This document shows, piece after piece, positions 9,266 through 17,655 of a DNA stretch of 64,000 nt. The translations under genes were made by a program, and so were the position numbers. Numbering within the stretch: the stretch's first letter is position 1; each line of letters starts with the position of its first letter. A model generated the notes under the pieces. The model had not been told where the DNA came from. It made no database searches and was given only the letters and a program-made list of their open reading frames with translations. The DNA comes from VAZQ01 sp963739385 (GTDB lineage: Bacteria; Pseudomonadota; Alphaproteobacteria; Rhizobiales; Xanthobacteraceae). Location of the stretch: positions 62,001-126,000 of the forward strand of contig CAVUAI010000063.1 in NCBI GenBank assembly GCA_963739385.1, in the 5' to 3' direction.

Positions 9266-9502
9266 ATGAACACCATGAAGCCCGGCCTGCATCCAGACTA
9301 TCACACCGTGAAGGTGGTGATGACCGACGGCACCGAATTCACGACCCGCACCACGTGGGGCAAGGAAGGCGACACGCTGCACCTCGACATCGACCCGAAA
9401 TCGCATCCGGCGTGGACCGGCGGCCAGCAGCAACTGCTCGATCGCGGCGGTCGGCTGTCGCGGTTCCAGAAGAAGTTCGCCGGCCTCGGCCTCAAGAAGT
9501 AG
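9266..9502 (+). CDS. rpmE: 50S ribosomal protein L31
   Basis: The short protein (78 residues from ATG 9266, or 75 from ATG 9275) reads MKPGLHPDYHTVKVVMTDG..., with TWGKEGDTLHLDIDPKSHPAW and GGRLSRF, the bacterial L31 pattern. It lacks the CxxC zinc-binding cysteines, so it is the zinc-independent form. L31 bridges the two ribosomal subunits. The second ATG fits the family length best. The reading frame extends upstream to 8879 but that part is antisense to the ABC exporter and not coding. Confidence 0.93.
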   Translation: MNTMKPGLHPDYHTVKVVMTDGTEFTTRTTWGKEGDTLHLDIDPKSHPAWTGGQQQLLDRGGRLSRFQKKFAGLGLKK

Positions 9503-9664
9503 CGCTCCCGCCCCACCGCTGTTCGACCGCTCCCTCGCGCGTGTGGCAGCGTCACGATTGCGTGCTGCCCGCGCAACTCATCGGTCGAAGATGTAGAGCA
9601 CAATCCCGACAGCGATGCCTTGGCATCGCCGACGCGTTGGAGCGCACCGCACCGCCGGCAGCGC

Positions 9665-10171
9665 TCACTCCTGCTCGAACGCGGCCTTGAGCAGACCAAG
9701 CTGGCGCGCGACGGGATTGCCGCGGTCGACGCCAACGGGCGGCGCATGCATCGTGGTGTCGAGCCGGCGCACCGCGCTTTGCAGCGCCTTCGAACGCTGG
9801 ATCAATCCCCGTAACCGCTCCGGCAGTAGCTTGATGTTGTGCTCATCGTTGTGCTCGACGACCGAGAGCTTGACCTTGGCCTTTTCCTTGCTGGCCTGCG
9901 CAAGCGACATCTCGCCCTCCTTGACGGCGCGATGGAGCAGCAGCCAGGACGCGAGCTGCATCAGCCGCGTGGTCAACCGCATGCTTTCGGTGGCATAGGC
10001 GAGCGCGGCGGTACGCGAGAGTTTCTTCAATTCCTGCCGGCCGGGACCGTCGAGATAGGCGGCGGTCTCTTCCACCAGCGCCATCCCGTCACGGAACAGC
10101 CCGGCGAAGGCCGCTGAGCCCGCCAGCCTCTCGCCGAATGACACGGCACCGTTGACCGACTTCTCGGACAT
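9665..10171 (-). CDS. rcdA: RcdA-like regulator of CtrA degradation (DUF1465)
   Basis: A 168-residue helical protein matching DUF1465, with RLAGSAAFAGLFRDGMALVE near the start, YLDGPGRQELKKLSR, a conserved ESMRLTTRLMQLASWLLLHRA helix (residues about 60-82) and a C-terminal acidic/variable tail. In Caulobacter RcdA works with CpdR and PopA to deliver CtrA to ClpXP at the cell pole. The family is restricted to alphaproteobacteria, which supports the taxonomic call. It lies downstream of DUF1192 on the same strand, separated by about 390 bases that include a terminator. Confidence 0.88.
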   Translation of the reverse strand: MSEKSVNGAVSFGERLAGSAAFAGLFRDGMALVEETAAYLDGPGRQELKKLSRTAALAYATESMRLTTRLMQLASWLLLHRAVKEGEMSLAQASKEKAKVKLSVVEHNDEHNIKLLPERLRGLIQRSKALQSAVRRLDTTMHAPPVGVDRGNPVARQLGLLKAAFEQE

Positions 10172-10558
10172 CGTCGACGCCTCACGCTACGCACACGTTT
10201 TTGCTTTTGCGCCAGCCCCTGGCGAGACTGAAACCATTGCGCAGCCGGGTGCCCGCTGTCCAGCACCACCGCAAGAAAGCTCCGGACATAGTTGCCGGGC
10301 CGCCACAGCCTCCGAGCGCGCGGGGACAAAGGCGGAACACAGAAAAAAAGCCGCCGTTGCCGGCGGCTCAAAGTCTAAACAGGGAGGCGTCAAACAGAGT
10401 GGACAGGAGCCACTCGATGTCCAGAAGATGGACGCTCTAGTAATGATCGCGAAAGCTTAACAAGGGTTTAAGAAATTCGACGATGGCGCGCGATCGTTGC
10501 GAAATTGCACCGGCGGCCGCCCGCCCTGCCTCGCCCACCCGGCAAGACCAGAGGACGA
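10172..10558. other. Intergenic stretch between DUF1192 and rcdA
   Basis: 387 bases with no convincing gene. It contains a rho-independent terminator for the minus strand (10343-10367) and an A/T-rich patch just upstream of rcdA (GTTTTTGC near 10197) where its promoter may lie. The small open frames here lack family resemblance. Confidence 0.5.
10343..10367 (-). terminator. Rho-independent terminator
   Basis: On the minus strand the sequence forms a perfect six-base-pair GC stem, GCCGCC / GGCGGC, with a six-base loop, followed directly by a run of seven T (AAAAAAA at 10343-10349 on the + strand). It lies 192 bases beyond the stop of the DUF1192 gene, the nearest upstream gene on that strand, and before rcdA, so rcdA should have its own promoter. 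Confidence 0.8.
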
Positions 10559-10753
10559 CTATTTCTTGAAAAACTGGTCGGCGACCGTGCGCGAGCCCTG
10601 CTTGCGGGCGACCGCGGCCTGCAGGCGGTCGATCTCCTCCTTGAGCAGCGCGATGCGCTCGGCAAGCTCGCCGATGGAGAGCAGGGCCAGATCCTGCCCG
10701 ATCTCGTGTATGATCTTTTTCTTCGGGCGGTCGTCTTCGTCCATTGCCGGCAT
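10559..10753 (-). CDS. DUF1192 small protein
   Basis: 64 residues from ATG 10753 (MPAMDEDDRPKKK...), containing LALLSIGELAERIALLKEEI, which is the DUF1192 signature, and an SRTVADQFFKK end. DUF1192 proteins are short helical alphaproteobacterial proteins of unknown role. The frame stays open upstream to 11320 but that portion is antisense to the quinone oxidoreductase. It is divergent from that gene with about 110 bases between starts. Confidence 0.85.
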   Translation of the reverse strand: MPAMDEDDRPKKKIIHEIGQDLALLSIGELAERIALLKEEIDRLQAAVARKQGSRTVADQFFKK

Positions 10754-10864
10754 GGGCGCCTCCGCTCGCAACCCCGGCGGAAAATAACCGCGGCCCCTGC
10801 CGTTGTCACATCTTCCGCCCTTCACTAAAAAAACGCCACTCGTCGCATCAATCGGGGACGTTCC

Positions 10865-11860
10865 ATGGCGCTGCCCGCCGAGATGACCGTGATTGCGATC
10901 CGCGCGCCCGGCGGACCCGACATGCTGGTGCCCGAGCGGCGGGCGCTGCCCCGGCCCGCCGACGGCGAGGTGCTGGTGAAGGTTGCCGCCGCCGGCGTCA
11001 ACCGGCCGGACGTGATGCAGCGGCAGGGCCGCTATCCGCCGCCCAAGGGCGCAACCGACATTCCGGGCCTGGAGATCGCCGGCGAGGTGGTGGCGTTGGG
11101 CGCCGGCGTCACGCGCTGGAAGGTCGGCGACAGCGTCATGGCGCTCGTGATCGGCGGTGGCTACGCCGAATATTGTGTGGCGCACGAGAGCCATGCGCTG
11201 CCGGTGCCGCCGGGGCTTACGCCGATCGAAGCCGCCGCTTTCCCCGAGACCTTCTTCACCGTCTGGCACAACACCTTCGAGCGCGGGCGCCTGGTCGCGG
11301 GCGAAACCCTGCTCGTCCATGGCGGCGCCTCAGGCATCGGCACCACCGCGATCCAGCTCGCCAAGGCCTTCGGCGCGCGGGTGATCACGACCGCGGGCTC
11401 GGCGGAAAAATGCGACGCCTGCCGCAGGCTCGGCGCCGACATCGCGGTTAACTATAAGACCGAAGATTTCGTCGCGGCGACCAAGGCCGCCACCGAAGGC
11501 AAGGGCGCCGACGTCGTCCTCGACATGATCGGTGGCGACTATATCGAACGCAACTACGAAGCCGCGGCGGTCGAAGGACGCGTGGTGCAGATCGCCTTTC
11601 AGGGCAGCGCGAAGGCGACCGTTGATTTCCATCGCATCATGCTCAAGCGGCTCACGCATACGGGATCGACCTTGCGCGCGCGCTCGATCCCGGACAAGGC
11701 CGCGATCGCGCACAACGTGGAGCGGCACGTGCTGCCTCTCGTCACCGCCGGCAAGGTCAGGCCGCTGATCGACAGCACCTTCCCGCTCGCCCACGCCGCC
11801 CAGGCGCATGCCCGCATGGATGCGAGCGCCCATATCGGCAAGATCGTGCTGGTGGTCTAG
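10865..11860 (+). CDS. NAD(P)H quinone oxidoreductase, PIG3-type MDR
   Basis: 331 residues of the zinc-independent MDR quinone reductase branch. The GroES-like N-terminal half runs to about residue 125; the Rossmann half contains LVHGGASGIGTTAIQLAKAFGA (about 148-170) that binds NADPH, and the end has RPLIDSTFPLAHAAQAHARM and GKIVLVV. No structural-zinc cysteine set is present. It would reduce quinones or similar enone substrates with NADPH in the cytosol. It begins just after the divergent DUF1192 gene. Confidence 0.92.
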   Translation: MALPAEMTVIAIRAPGGPDMLVPERRALPRPADGEVLVKVAAAGVNRPDVMQRQGRYPPPKGATDIPGLEIAGEVVALGAGVTRWKVGDSVMALVIGGGYAEYCVAHESHALPVPPGLTPIEAAAFPETFFTVWHNTFERGRLVAGETLLVHGGASGIGTTAIQLAKAFGARVITTAGSAEKCDACRRLGADIAVNYKTEDFVAATKAATEGKGADVVLDMIGGDYIERNYEAAAVEGRVVQIAFQGSAKATVDFHRIMLKRLTHTGSTLRARSIPDKAAIAHNVERHVLPLVTAGKVRPLIDSTFPLAHAAQAHARMDASAHIGKIVLVV

Positions 11861-12118
11861 GCGGCCGCGCCGGCGAGGGCGGCACTGCCTCGCGACGCCC
11901 GCGGGACGGGTCGCGGCCGAGCCCGCTGCCGGTGCCGAACGACCTCACTAATCGTTTGAATTCCTTGCACTTCTGCCCGCACTTGGCTAGTCAGTCAGGG
12001 CCCGGCCGCGGCCGCGTCCGGCTCGCACGGGTCGCGAAATCGACGTAAAGTTGGCTAGCAGTAGCCCGCTCGCGGAATTGCGTCAGTCCGGCGAAGCTCG
12101 GCAAAGGGGTCGACAGGG

Positions 12119-15037
12119 GTGAAGCTGGGAGGACGTCGGTTGTATCTCGTCCGCGCCTGGGTAGCGGCCATGCTGACCGTGGTCGCGGTCGGCCTCGCTC
12201 CCGCGCTTGCGGTCGAGGCGATCAACGTGCGCACCGATGCGCCCGCGATCGATCTCACCGACGCCGTCGAACGCCAGCGCACCGACGGCGACCGCCTGCT
12301 GGTATCGGCCGCTCCCGGGCCCGACGGGATCGTCCGCCGCATGGACGTGCGCGCACGCGAGGGCAACACCAACTGGGCCGTGTTCGCGCTCGCCAATTCC
12401 GGCGACGAGCAGATCGAGCGGCTGATCGTCGTGCCGCACTATCGCATGGTGGGCTCGGGCGTGTTCTGGCCCGATCTTGGCCGCTCCCGCGTCGCCAGCA
12501 TCACCTCGAGCGGCGAGCGCCCCGAGCGCCAGGACAGCGCCACCGCCGACATCTTCCGCATCACCCTCGATCCCGGCAGCGTCATGACCTACGTCTTGGA
12601 GCTGCGCACGGACAAGCTCAACCAGCTCTATCTGTGGGAGCCCGAAGCCTACAAGGACAAGGTCAACAGCATCACGCTGTACCACGGTATCGTCATCGGC
12701 ATCGCGGGTCTGCTGGCGCTGTTCCTGACCATCCTGTTCGTGGTCAAGGGCAGCATCATGTTTCCCGCCGCCGCCGCGCTGGGCTGGGCGGTGCTGGTCT
12801 ATATCGGCATCGACTTCGGATTCTGGGGCAAGGTGTTCGCGCTGTCGCCCGATTCAGAGCAGATCTGGCGAGCATCGGGCGAGGCGATCCTGGCGGCAAC
12901 CTTGGTCGTGTTCCTGTTCGCCTATCTCAACCTCAACCGCTGGCACGTGCGCTACGCCCACATCACGCTCGCGTGGCTCGCGTTCCTGGCCGCGCTGGTT
13001 GCGCTCGCCTTGTACGAGCCGCCGATAGCGTCGGGTATCGCACGGGTGTCGCTCGTCGTCGTCGCCGTGCTCGGCTTCGCGCTCGTGGTCTATCTGTCGT
13101 TCCACGGCTCCGACCGCGCCGTGCTGCTGATCCCGACCTGGTTCCTGCTCATGGTGTGGGTCATCGCCGCGGCATTGGCGATCACCGCGGTCATTACCAA
13201 CGACATCGTCGGTCCGGCGCTCCTCGGCGGCCTCGTGCTGATCGTGATGCTGATCGGCTTTACGGTGATGCAGCACGCCTTCGCCGGCGGGGTGACCAGC
13301 GGCATCGTCTCCGACGTGGAGCGGCGGGCCCTCGCGCTGACCGGTGCCGGCGACATGATCTGGGACTGGGACGTTTCCGCCGACAAGGTCTTCACCAGCC
13401 CGGAGACCGAGGTGCTGCTCGGCGTCAAGCGCGGCTCGCTCGAAGGCTCGGCGGCCCGCTGGCTCGACGTGCTGCATCCGCTCGACCGCGACCGCTTCCG
13501 CGCCGTGCTCGACAGCGTGCTGGAGCAACGGCGCGGCCGGCTGAGCCAGGACTTCCGGCTGCGCACCGCCGACGGTCATTATCTGTGGTTCGCGCTCAAG
13601 GCGCGACCCGTGGTCGGGTCGGATGGCGAGGTGGTGCGACTGGTGGGCACGCTCACCGACGTCACCGAGTTCAAGAACGCCGAGGAGCGGCTCCTGCACG
13701 ACGCCGTGCACGACAACCTGACCGGGCTGCCCAATCGCGAGCTGTTCCTCGATCGCCTGGAGAGCGTGCTCGCCTTCGCCAGGGCCGATCCTGCGATCAA
13801 GCCGACCGTGATCGTGATCGATCTCGACCGGTTCAAGCAGGTCAACGACTCGGTCGGCATCGCGGTCGGCGACTCGATCCTGCTGACGCTGGCGCGCCGG
13901 CTCGGCCGCCTGCTCAAGCCGCAGGACACGCTGGCGCGGCTCGCCGGCGACCAGTTCGCGCTCATCCTGCTGTCGGAACGCGAGCCCGACCACATCGTCA
14001 CCTTCGCCGAGACGCTGCGCAAGGGATTGCGCGCGCCCATCACCTTCAATGACCGCGAGCTCTTCCTCACCGCCTCCATGGGAATCGCGCTCAGCGACGG
14101 AGAGCCGCACCGCGGCGAGGAGGTGCTCAAGGACGCCGAGCTCGCGATGTATCACGCCAAGCGGATCGGCGGGGACCGCATCGAGCTGTTCAAGCCGTCG
14201 ATGCGGGCGCGCAAGTCCGACCGCGTGACGCTCGAAGCGGAGCTGCGCCGGGCGCTCGAGCGCGACGAGATCACCATCCTCTACCAGCCGATCGTGCGGC
14301 TCGAAGATCGCTCGGTCGCCGGATTCGAGGCGATGCCGCGCTGGGATCATCCCAAGATGGGGCGCACCTCGCCGGCCGAGTTCATCGCCACCGCCGAGGA
14401 GGTCGGTCTCATCGTCGATCTCGGCATGTTCGTGCTGGAGCGCACCGCGCGCCAGCTCAGCACATGGCAGCGCACGGTGCGCCAGCGCGATCCGGTCTTC
14501 GCCAGCGTCAACGTGTCGTCGCGGCAATTGCTGCGGCAGGATCTCATCCACGACTTGCGCACGGTGATTGCGCGCGCCGGCCTGGCGCGCGGCACGCTCA
14601 AGCTGGAGCTCACGGAATCGCTGGTGATGGAGAACCCCGAGCACACGGCGCAGATGCTGCAGCGCATCCGCGACCTGGGCGCCGGCCTGGCGCTCGACGA
14701 CTTCGGCACCGGTCATTCCTCGCTCGCCTACCTGCAACGGTTTCCCTTCGACACGATCAAGATCGATCAGTCGTTCGTACGCGCGAACGGCAAAGGCGTG
14801 CGTCCGGTCATCCTGCGCTCGATCATCGCGCTCGCGCACGATCTCGGCATGGAGGTGGTGGCCGAGGGCGCCGAAACCGATTCAGATGCGGTGGAGCTTT
14901 ATCAGCTCGGCTGCGAATATGCGCAGGGCTATTACTTCGGCGAGCCGATGAGCGCGGACAGCGCCAAAGCGCTGCTGCAGTCCGACAGTCCGATGGAACA
15001 CAGCGACCCCGCGCCACGCAAGCGGATCGTGCAGTAG
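12119..15037 (+). CDS. 7TM sensor with PAS, degenerate GGDEF and EAL domains
   Basis: A 972-residue membrane signalling protein starting at GTG 12119. Order: signal peptide (to about residue 32), periplasmic domain of the 7TMR-DISM kind (40-190), seven transmembrane helices (195-400), PAS/PAC (410-530, DMIWDWDVSADKVF), GGDEF (535-700) and EAL (705-965). The cyclase signature GG[DE]EF is AGDQF here, so cyclase activity is unlikely. The EAL signature is EAM, but the catalytic set ELTES, DDFGTG and KIDQSFV is kept, so c-di-GMP phosphodiesterase activity is plausible. It stands alone, with YqgE convergent behind it. Confidence 0.9.
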   Translation: MKLGGRRLYLVRAWVAAMLTVVAVGLAPALAVEAINVRTDAPAIDLTDAVERQRTDGDRLLVSAAPGPDGIVRRMDVRAREGNTNWAVFALANSGDEQIERLIVVPHYRMVGSGVFWPDLGRSRVASITSSGERPERQDSATADIFRITLDPGSVMTYVLELRTDKLNQLYLWEPEAYKDKVNSITLYHGIVIGIAGLLALFLTILFVVKGSIMFPAAAALGWAVLVYIGIDFGFWGKVFALSPDSEQIWRASGEAILAATLVVFLFAYLNLNRWHVRYAHITLAWLAFLAALVALALYEPPIASGIARVSLVVVAVLGFALVVYLSFHGSDRAVLLIPTWFLLMVWVIAAALAITAVITNDIVGPALLGGLVLIVMLIGFTVMQHAFAGGVTSGIVSDVERRALALTGAGDMIWDWDVSADKVFTSPETEVLLGVKRGSLEGSAARWLDVLHPLDRDRFRAVLDSVLEQRRGRLSQDFRLRTADGHYLWFALKARPVVGSDGEVVRLVGTLTDVTEFKNAEERLLHDAVHDNLTGLPNRELFLDRLESVLAFARADPAIKPTVIVIDLDRFKQVNDSVGIAVGDSILLTLARRLGRLLKPQDTLARLAGDQFALILLSEREPDHIVTFAETLRKGLRAPITFNDRELFLTASMGIALSDGEPHRGEEVLKDAELAMYHAKRIGGDRIELFKPSMRARKSDRVTLEAELRRALERDEITILYQPIVRLEDRSVAGFEAMPRWDHPKMGRTSPAEFIATAEEVGLIVDLGMFVLERTARQLSTWQRTVRQRDPVFASVNVSSRQLLRQDLIHDLRTVIARAGLARGTLKLELTESLVMENPEHTAQMLQRIRDLGAGLALDDFGTGHSSLAYLQRFPFDTIKIDQSFVRANGKGVRPVILRSIIALAHDLGMEVVAEGAETDSDAVELYQLGCEYAQGYYFGEPMSADSAKALLQSDSPMEHSDPAPRKRIVQ

Positions 15038-15123
15038 ACGCCGAGACTGCGGGCCACCCGCATGGCGGAGCCGCGGCCGCCCTGCCTGTCGGCTAGATCT
15101 CGAAAAGTTGCAAACTCTTTGCT

Positions 15124-15837
15124 TTAGGCGTGTCCGGCTTCGCTCGAGAGCATGCCGAGGTCGATCCCGATCTTCTTCAGCGCCTTCTCGTATTTTCCAC
15201 CGGTGTCCTGGCCGAAAATCAATTCGGGATCGGCCGAGCAGTGCAGCCAGCCGTTGTGCTGGATCTCGTTTTCGAGCTGGCCCGGCGCCCATCCGGCATA
15301 GCCGAGCGCGAGAATCGCACTGCGCGGCCCGTCGCCGCGCGCGATCGCCTTCAGGATGTCGAGGGTGGCGGTGAGACAGACGCCTTCGTCGATCGGCAGC
15401 GTCGAGTTTTCGATAAAGAAGTCGCTCGAGTGCAGCACGAAACCGCGCTGGGTATCGACCGGACCGCCCTTGAGCACCTTGACGCCTCCGGCGCGCGAGG
15501 GAAGCTGGATCAGGTCCGCGGCTGGGATGACGTCGAGTTGCACCAGCAGATCGGGAAAGCTGATATGCGCCGCCGGCTGGTTCACGATGATGCCCATCGC
15601 ACCCTCGGTCGAATGGGCGCAGACATAGATGACGCTGCGTGCGAAGCGATCATCGCCCATGGACGGCATCGCGATCAGCATCTGGCCGTCGAGATAACCG
15701 CGCTTCGAGCTCTTGCGCTGCTGCGGCTTGGATTTGCCCGATTTGCCGGACGCTGCAGGTCCCGACGGCGGCGCGTCGGGATCGGCGCCGGGCAACCCGT
15801 TGTCGCCTGCCATGCCGGTCTTACGACTGAATTTCAT
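15124..15837 (-). CDS. YqgE/AlgH family protein (DUF179)
   Basis: 237 residues. The family core starts at YLDGQMLIAMPSMGDDRFARSV (split here: YLDGQMLIAMPSM, then DDRFARSVIYVCAHS) and includes EGAMGIIVNQP, GGPVDTQRGFVLHS, GDGPRSAILALGYAGWAPGQLE and LIFG near the end. A proline/lysine-rich N-terminal extension of about 45 residues is typical of the Bradyrhizobium group. The biochemical role of the family is unknown. It is convergent with the EAL-domain gene and divergent from the DsbD-like gene. Confidence 0.92.
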   Translation of the reverse strand: MKFSRKTGMAGDNGLPGADPDAPPSGPAASGKSGKSKPQQRKSSKRGYLDGQMLIAMPSMGDDRFARSVIYVCAHSTEGAMGIIVNQPAAHISFPDLLVQLDVIPAADLIQLPSRAGGVKVLKGGPVDTQRGFVLHSSDFFIENSTLPIDEGVCLTATLDILKAIARGDGPRSAILALGYAGWAPGQLENEIQHNGWLHCSADPELIFGQDTGGKYEKALKKIGIDLGMLSSEAGHA

Positions 15838-16009
15838 GTCGAAATGCTACCTGATTGGGTGCCGATTGCAAACGACGCGCCACTGGTCGAAAGTCTATGC
15901 ATCCGTCGTGCCACAATTCCGAGGCCGCGTGAGGTAAGACGAGGTAAGATATGTGGCGCTTTCATGTATCTTTCCAGGGCTGGGCCCGACCAGCCGGTTT
16001 CTCCTCACG

Positions 16010-16924
16010 ATGAATTCAATGGCAGGCGAAAAGTTTCGTCCTAGATCCGCCCGCATGATGACCAGCCTTGATCGGCTGCGGCGCACAGCCGCGTCCTGCG
16101 CGCTCGGGGTTTGCGCGATCAGCCTGATCGGCGCGACTGGCATGGCCGCAGCGGATGACGCCTCGCGCTGGGACGGCGATGCGCGCAGCGCCGTGCGGTT
16201 GATCGCAGGGTCGATGCCGGCGGACAAGACGGGGCCGCTGCGCGCCGGCGTCGAGATCCGGCTCAAGCCGGGCTGGCACACCTATTGGCGCTATCCCGGC
16301 GACGCCGGCGTGCCGCCGCGCTTCGACTTTGCGCGCTCGCAGAACGTTAAGGCGGTTGAGGTGCTGTGGCCGGCACCCCAGCGTATTCCAGAGCAGAATC
16401 TGGTCACGATCGGTTATTCCGGCGACGTGATCCTGCCGCTTGCGATCGTCCCGCAGCAACGGGCGAAGCCGGTCACGTTGCGTCTCAAGCTCGACTACGC
16501 GATCTGCGAGAAGCTGTGCGTGCCGGTCGAAGGCAAGGCCGAGCTGGTGCTGACCGGCGCGCCGACGTCGTTCGACGCCCCGCTCGCCGCCGCCGAGGCG
16601 CGGCTGCCAAAGAAGGTCGCCGTCAGCACAGGCTCGCCGCTCGCCATCCGGTCGGTGCGACGCGAAGGCGGCCCTGGTCGGCCGCGTATCGTCGTCGAGG
16701 TCGCGGCGCCGTCCGGAGCCGACGTCGCCCTGTTCGCCGAGGGTCCGACACCGGAATGGGCGCTGCCGGTACCCGTGGCGATCGACGGTGCACCCGCAGG
16801 CTTGCGGCGCTTCGCCTTCGAACTCGACGGCGCACCCCCGGGAGCCAAGTACGAGGGCGCACCCATTACCCTCACCGCAGTTGCCGGCAACAGCGCGGTC
16901 GAGGTCGTGGCCCATCTCGACTAA
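16010..16924 (+). CDS. Secreted DsbD-alpha-like (thiol:disulfide interchange N-domain) protein
   Basis: About 305 residues from ATG 16010. The signal peptide is best seen from the later ATG 16055 (MTSLDRLRRTAASCALGVCA, then ISLIGATGMAAA), so that start is equally possible; a GTG at 15953 is longer. The mature protein has the DsbD N-terminal pattern: LKPGWHTYWRYPGDAGVPP, IGYSGDVILPL, and a cysteine pair in YAICEKLCVPVEGKAEL that would exchange electrons. It lacks the DsbD membrane and thioredoxin domains, so it is a free periplasmic alpha-like domain. A peroxiredoxin gene follows about 200 bases downstream. Confidence 0.82.
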   Translation: MNSMAGEKFRPRSARMMTSLDRLRRTAASCALGVCAISLIGATGMAAADDASRWDGDARSAVRLIAGSMPADKTGPLRAGVEIRLKPGWHTYWRYPGDAGVPPRFDFARSQNVKAVEVLWPAPQRIPEQNLVTIGYSGDVILPLAIVPQQRAKPVTLRLKLDYAICEKLCVPVEGKAELVLTGAPTSFDAPLAAAEARLPKKVAVSTGSPLAIRSVRREGGPGRPRIVVEVAAPSGADVALFAEGPTPEWALPVPVAIDGAPAGLRRFAFELDGAPPGAKYEGAPITLTAVAGNSAVEVVAHLD

Positions 16925-17122
16925 TTCGCTGGGCGCGCTAATTTGGTCCCGGCGGCCCGCGCCAATGACTTTCCGAACAACGCGCGGGAGGCGCCGAACG
17001 ACATCGCTGCGGATTCAATTGCGATGTCGCTCTGAGTATTTGTCCGGTCGCGTGATCTCACCGGAACGTCTGCGGGCTATGGGATCATGCTCTAGAAAAG
17101 GTTTCCAACCCTAAGCGAGAGG

Positions 17123-17614
17123 ATGACAGTCATGGCCATCAAGGTCGGCGATCGAGTGCCCGAGGCAAAGTTTCGTGTGATGACGTCGGACGGGCCGGCG
17201 TGGAGGACCACGGACGAAATCTTCAAGGGCAAGAAGGTCGCGCTGTTTGCGGTGCCCGGCGCTTTCACCGGCACCTGCCACAAGATGCACGTCCCCTCCA
17301 TCACCCAGAACGCCGACGCCATCAAGGCCAAGGGCGTGGATACGATCGCCGTCACCTCCGTGAACGACGTGTTCGTGATGGACGCCTGGAAGAAGGCGAC
17401 GGCGGCCGACAAGGTGGATTTCCTGGCCGACGGCAACGGCGAGTTTGCCAAGGCGATCGACCTCACCTTCGACGGCTCGGGCAACGGGCTGGGGACGCGC
17501 TCGAAGCGCTATGCCATGCTGGTCGAGGACGGCGTGGTGAAGAAGCTCAATGTCGAGGAGGCGCCGGGCCAGGTCCAGGTCTCCGGCGGTGACGCCCTGC
17601 TCAAGCAGCTCTGA
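17123..17614 (+). CDS. Peroxiredoxin, Prx5 type
   Basis: About 160 residues (ATG 17123 or ATG 17132; the latter, MAIKVGDRVPEAKF, matches the family start). The peroxidatic cysteine lies in VPGAFTGTCHKMHVPS near residue 50, and NDVFVMDAWKK and FLADGNGEFAKAI follow as in Prx5 proteins. It reduces hydrogen peroxide and alkyl hydroperoxides in the cytosol. GAGAGGATG precedes the first ATG. It is convergent with the radical-SAM gene. Confidence 0.94.
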   Translation: MTVMAIKVGDRVPEAKFRVMTSDGPAWRTTDEIFKGKKVALFAVPGAFTGTCHKMHVPSITQNADAIKAKGVDTIAVTSVNDVFVMDAWKKATAADKVDFLADGNGEFAKAIDLTFDGSGNGLGTRSKRYAMLVEDGVVKKLNVEEAPGQVQVSGGDALLKQL

Positions 17615-17655
17615 TCCCGCAAGATTCAGCGGCGCAAGCGCAGATCAAGCCCGGC

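Noticed and set aside
12854..14839. 661-codon minus-strand frame
   Set aside because: Shadow of the GGDEF/EAL gene; no domain recognisable and biased composition.
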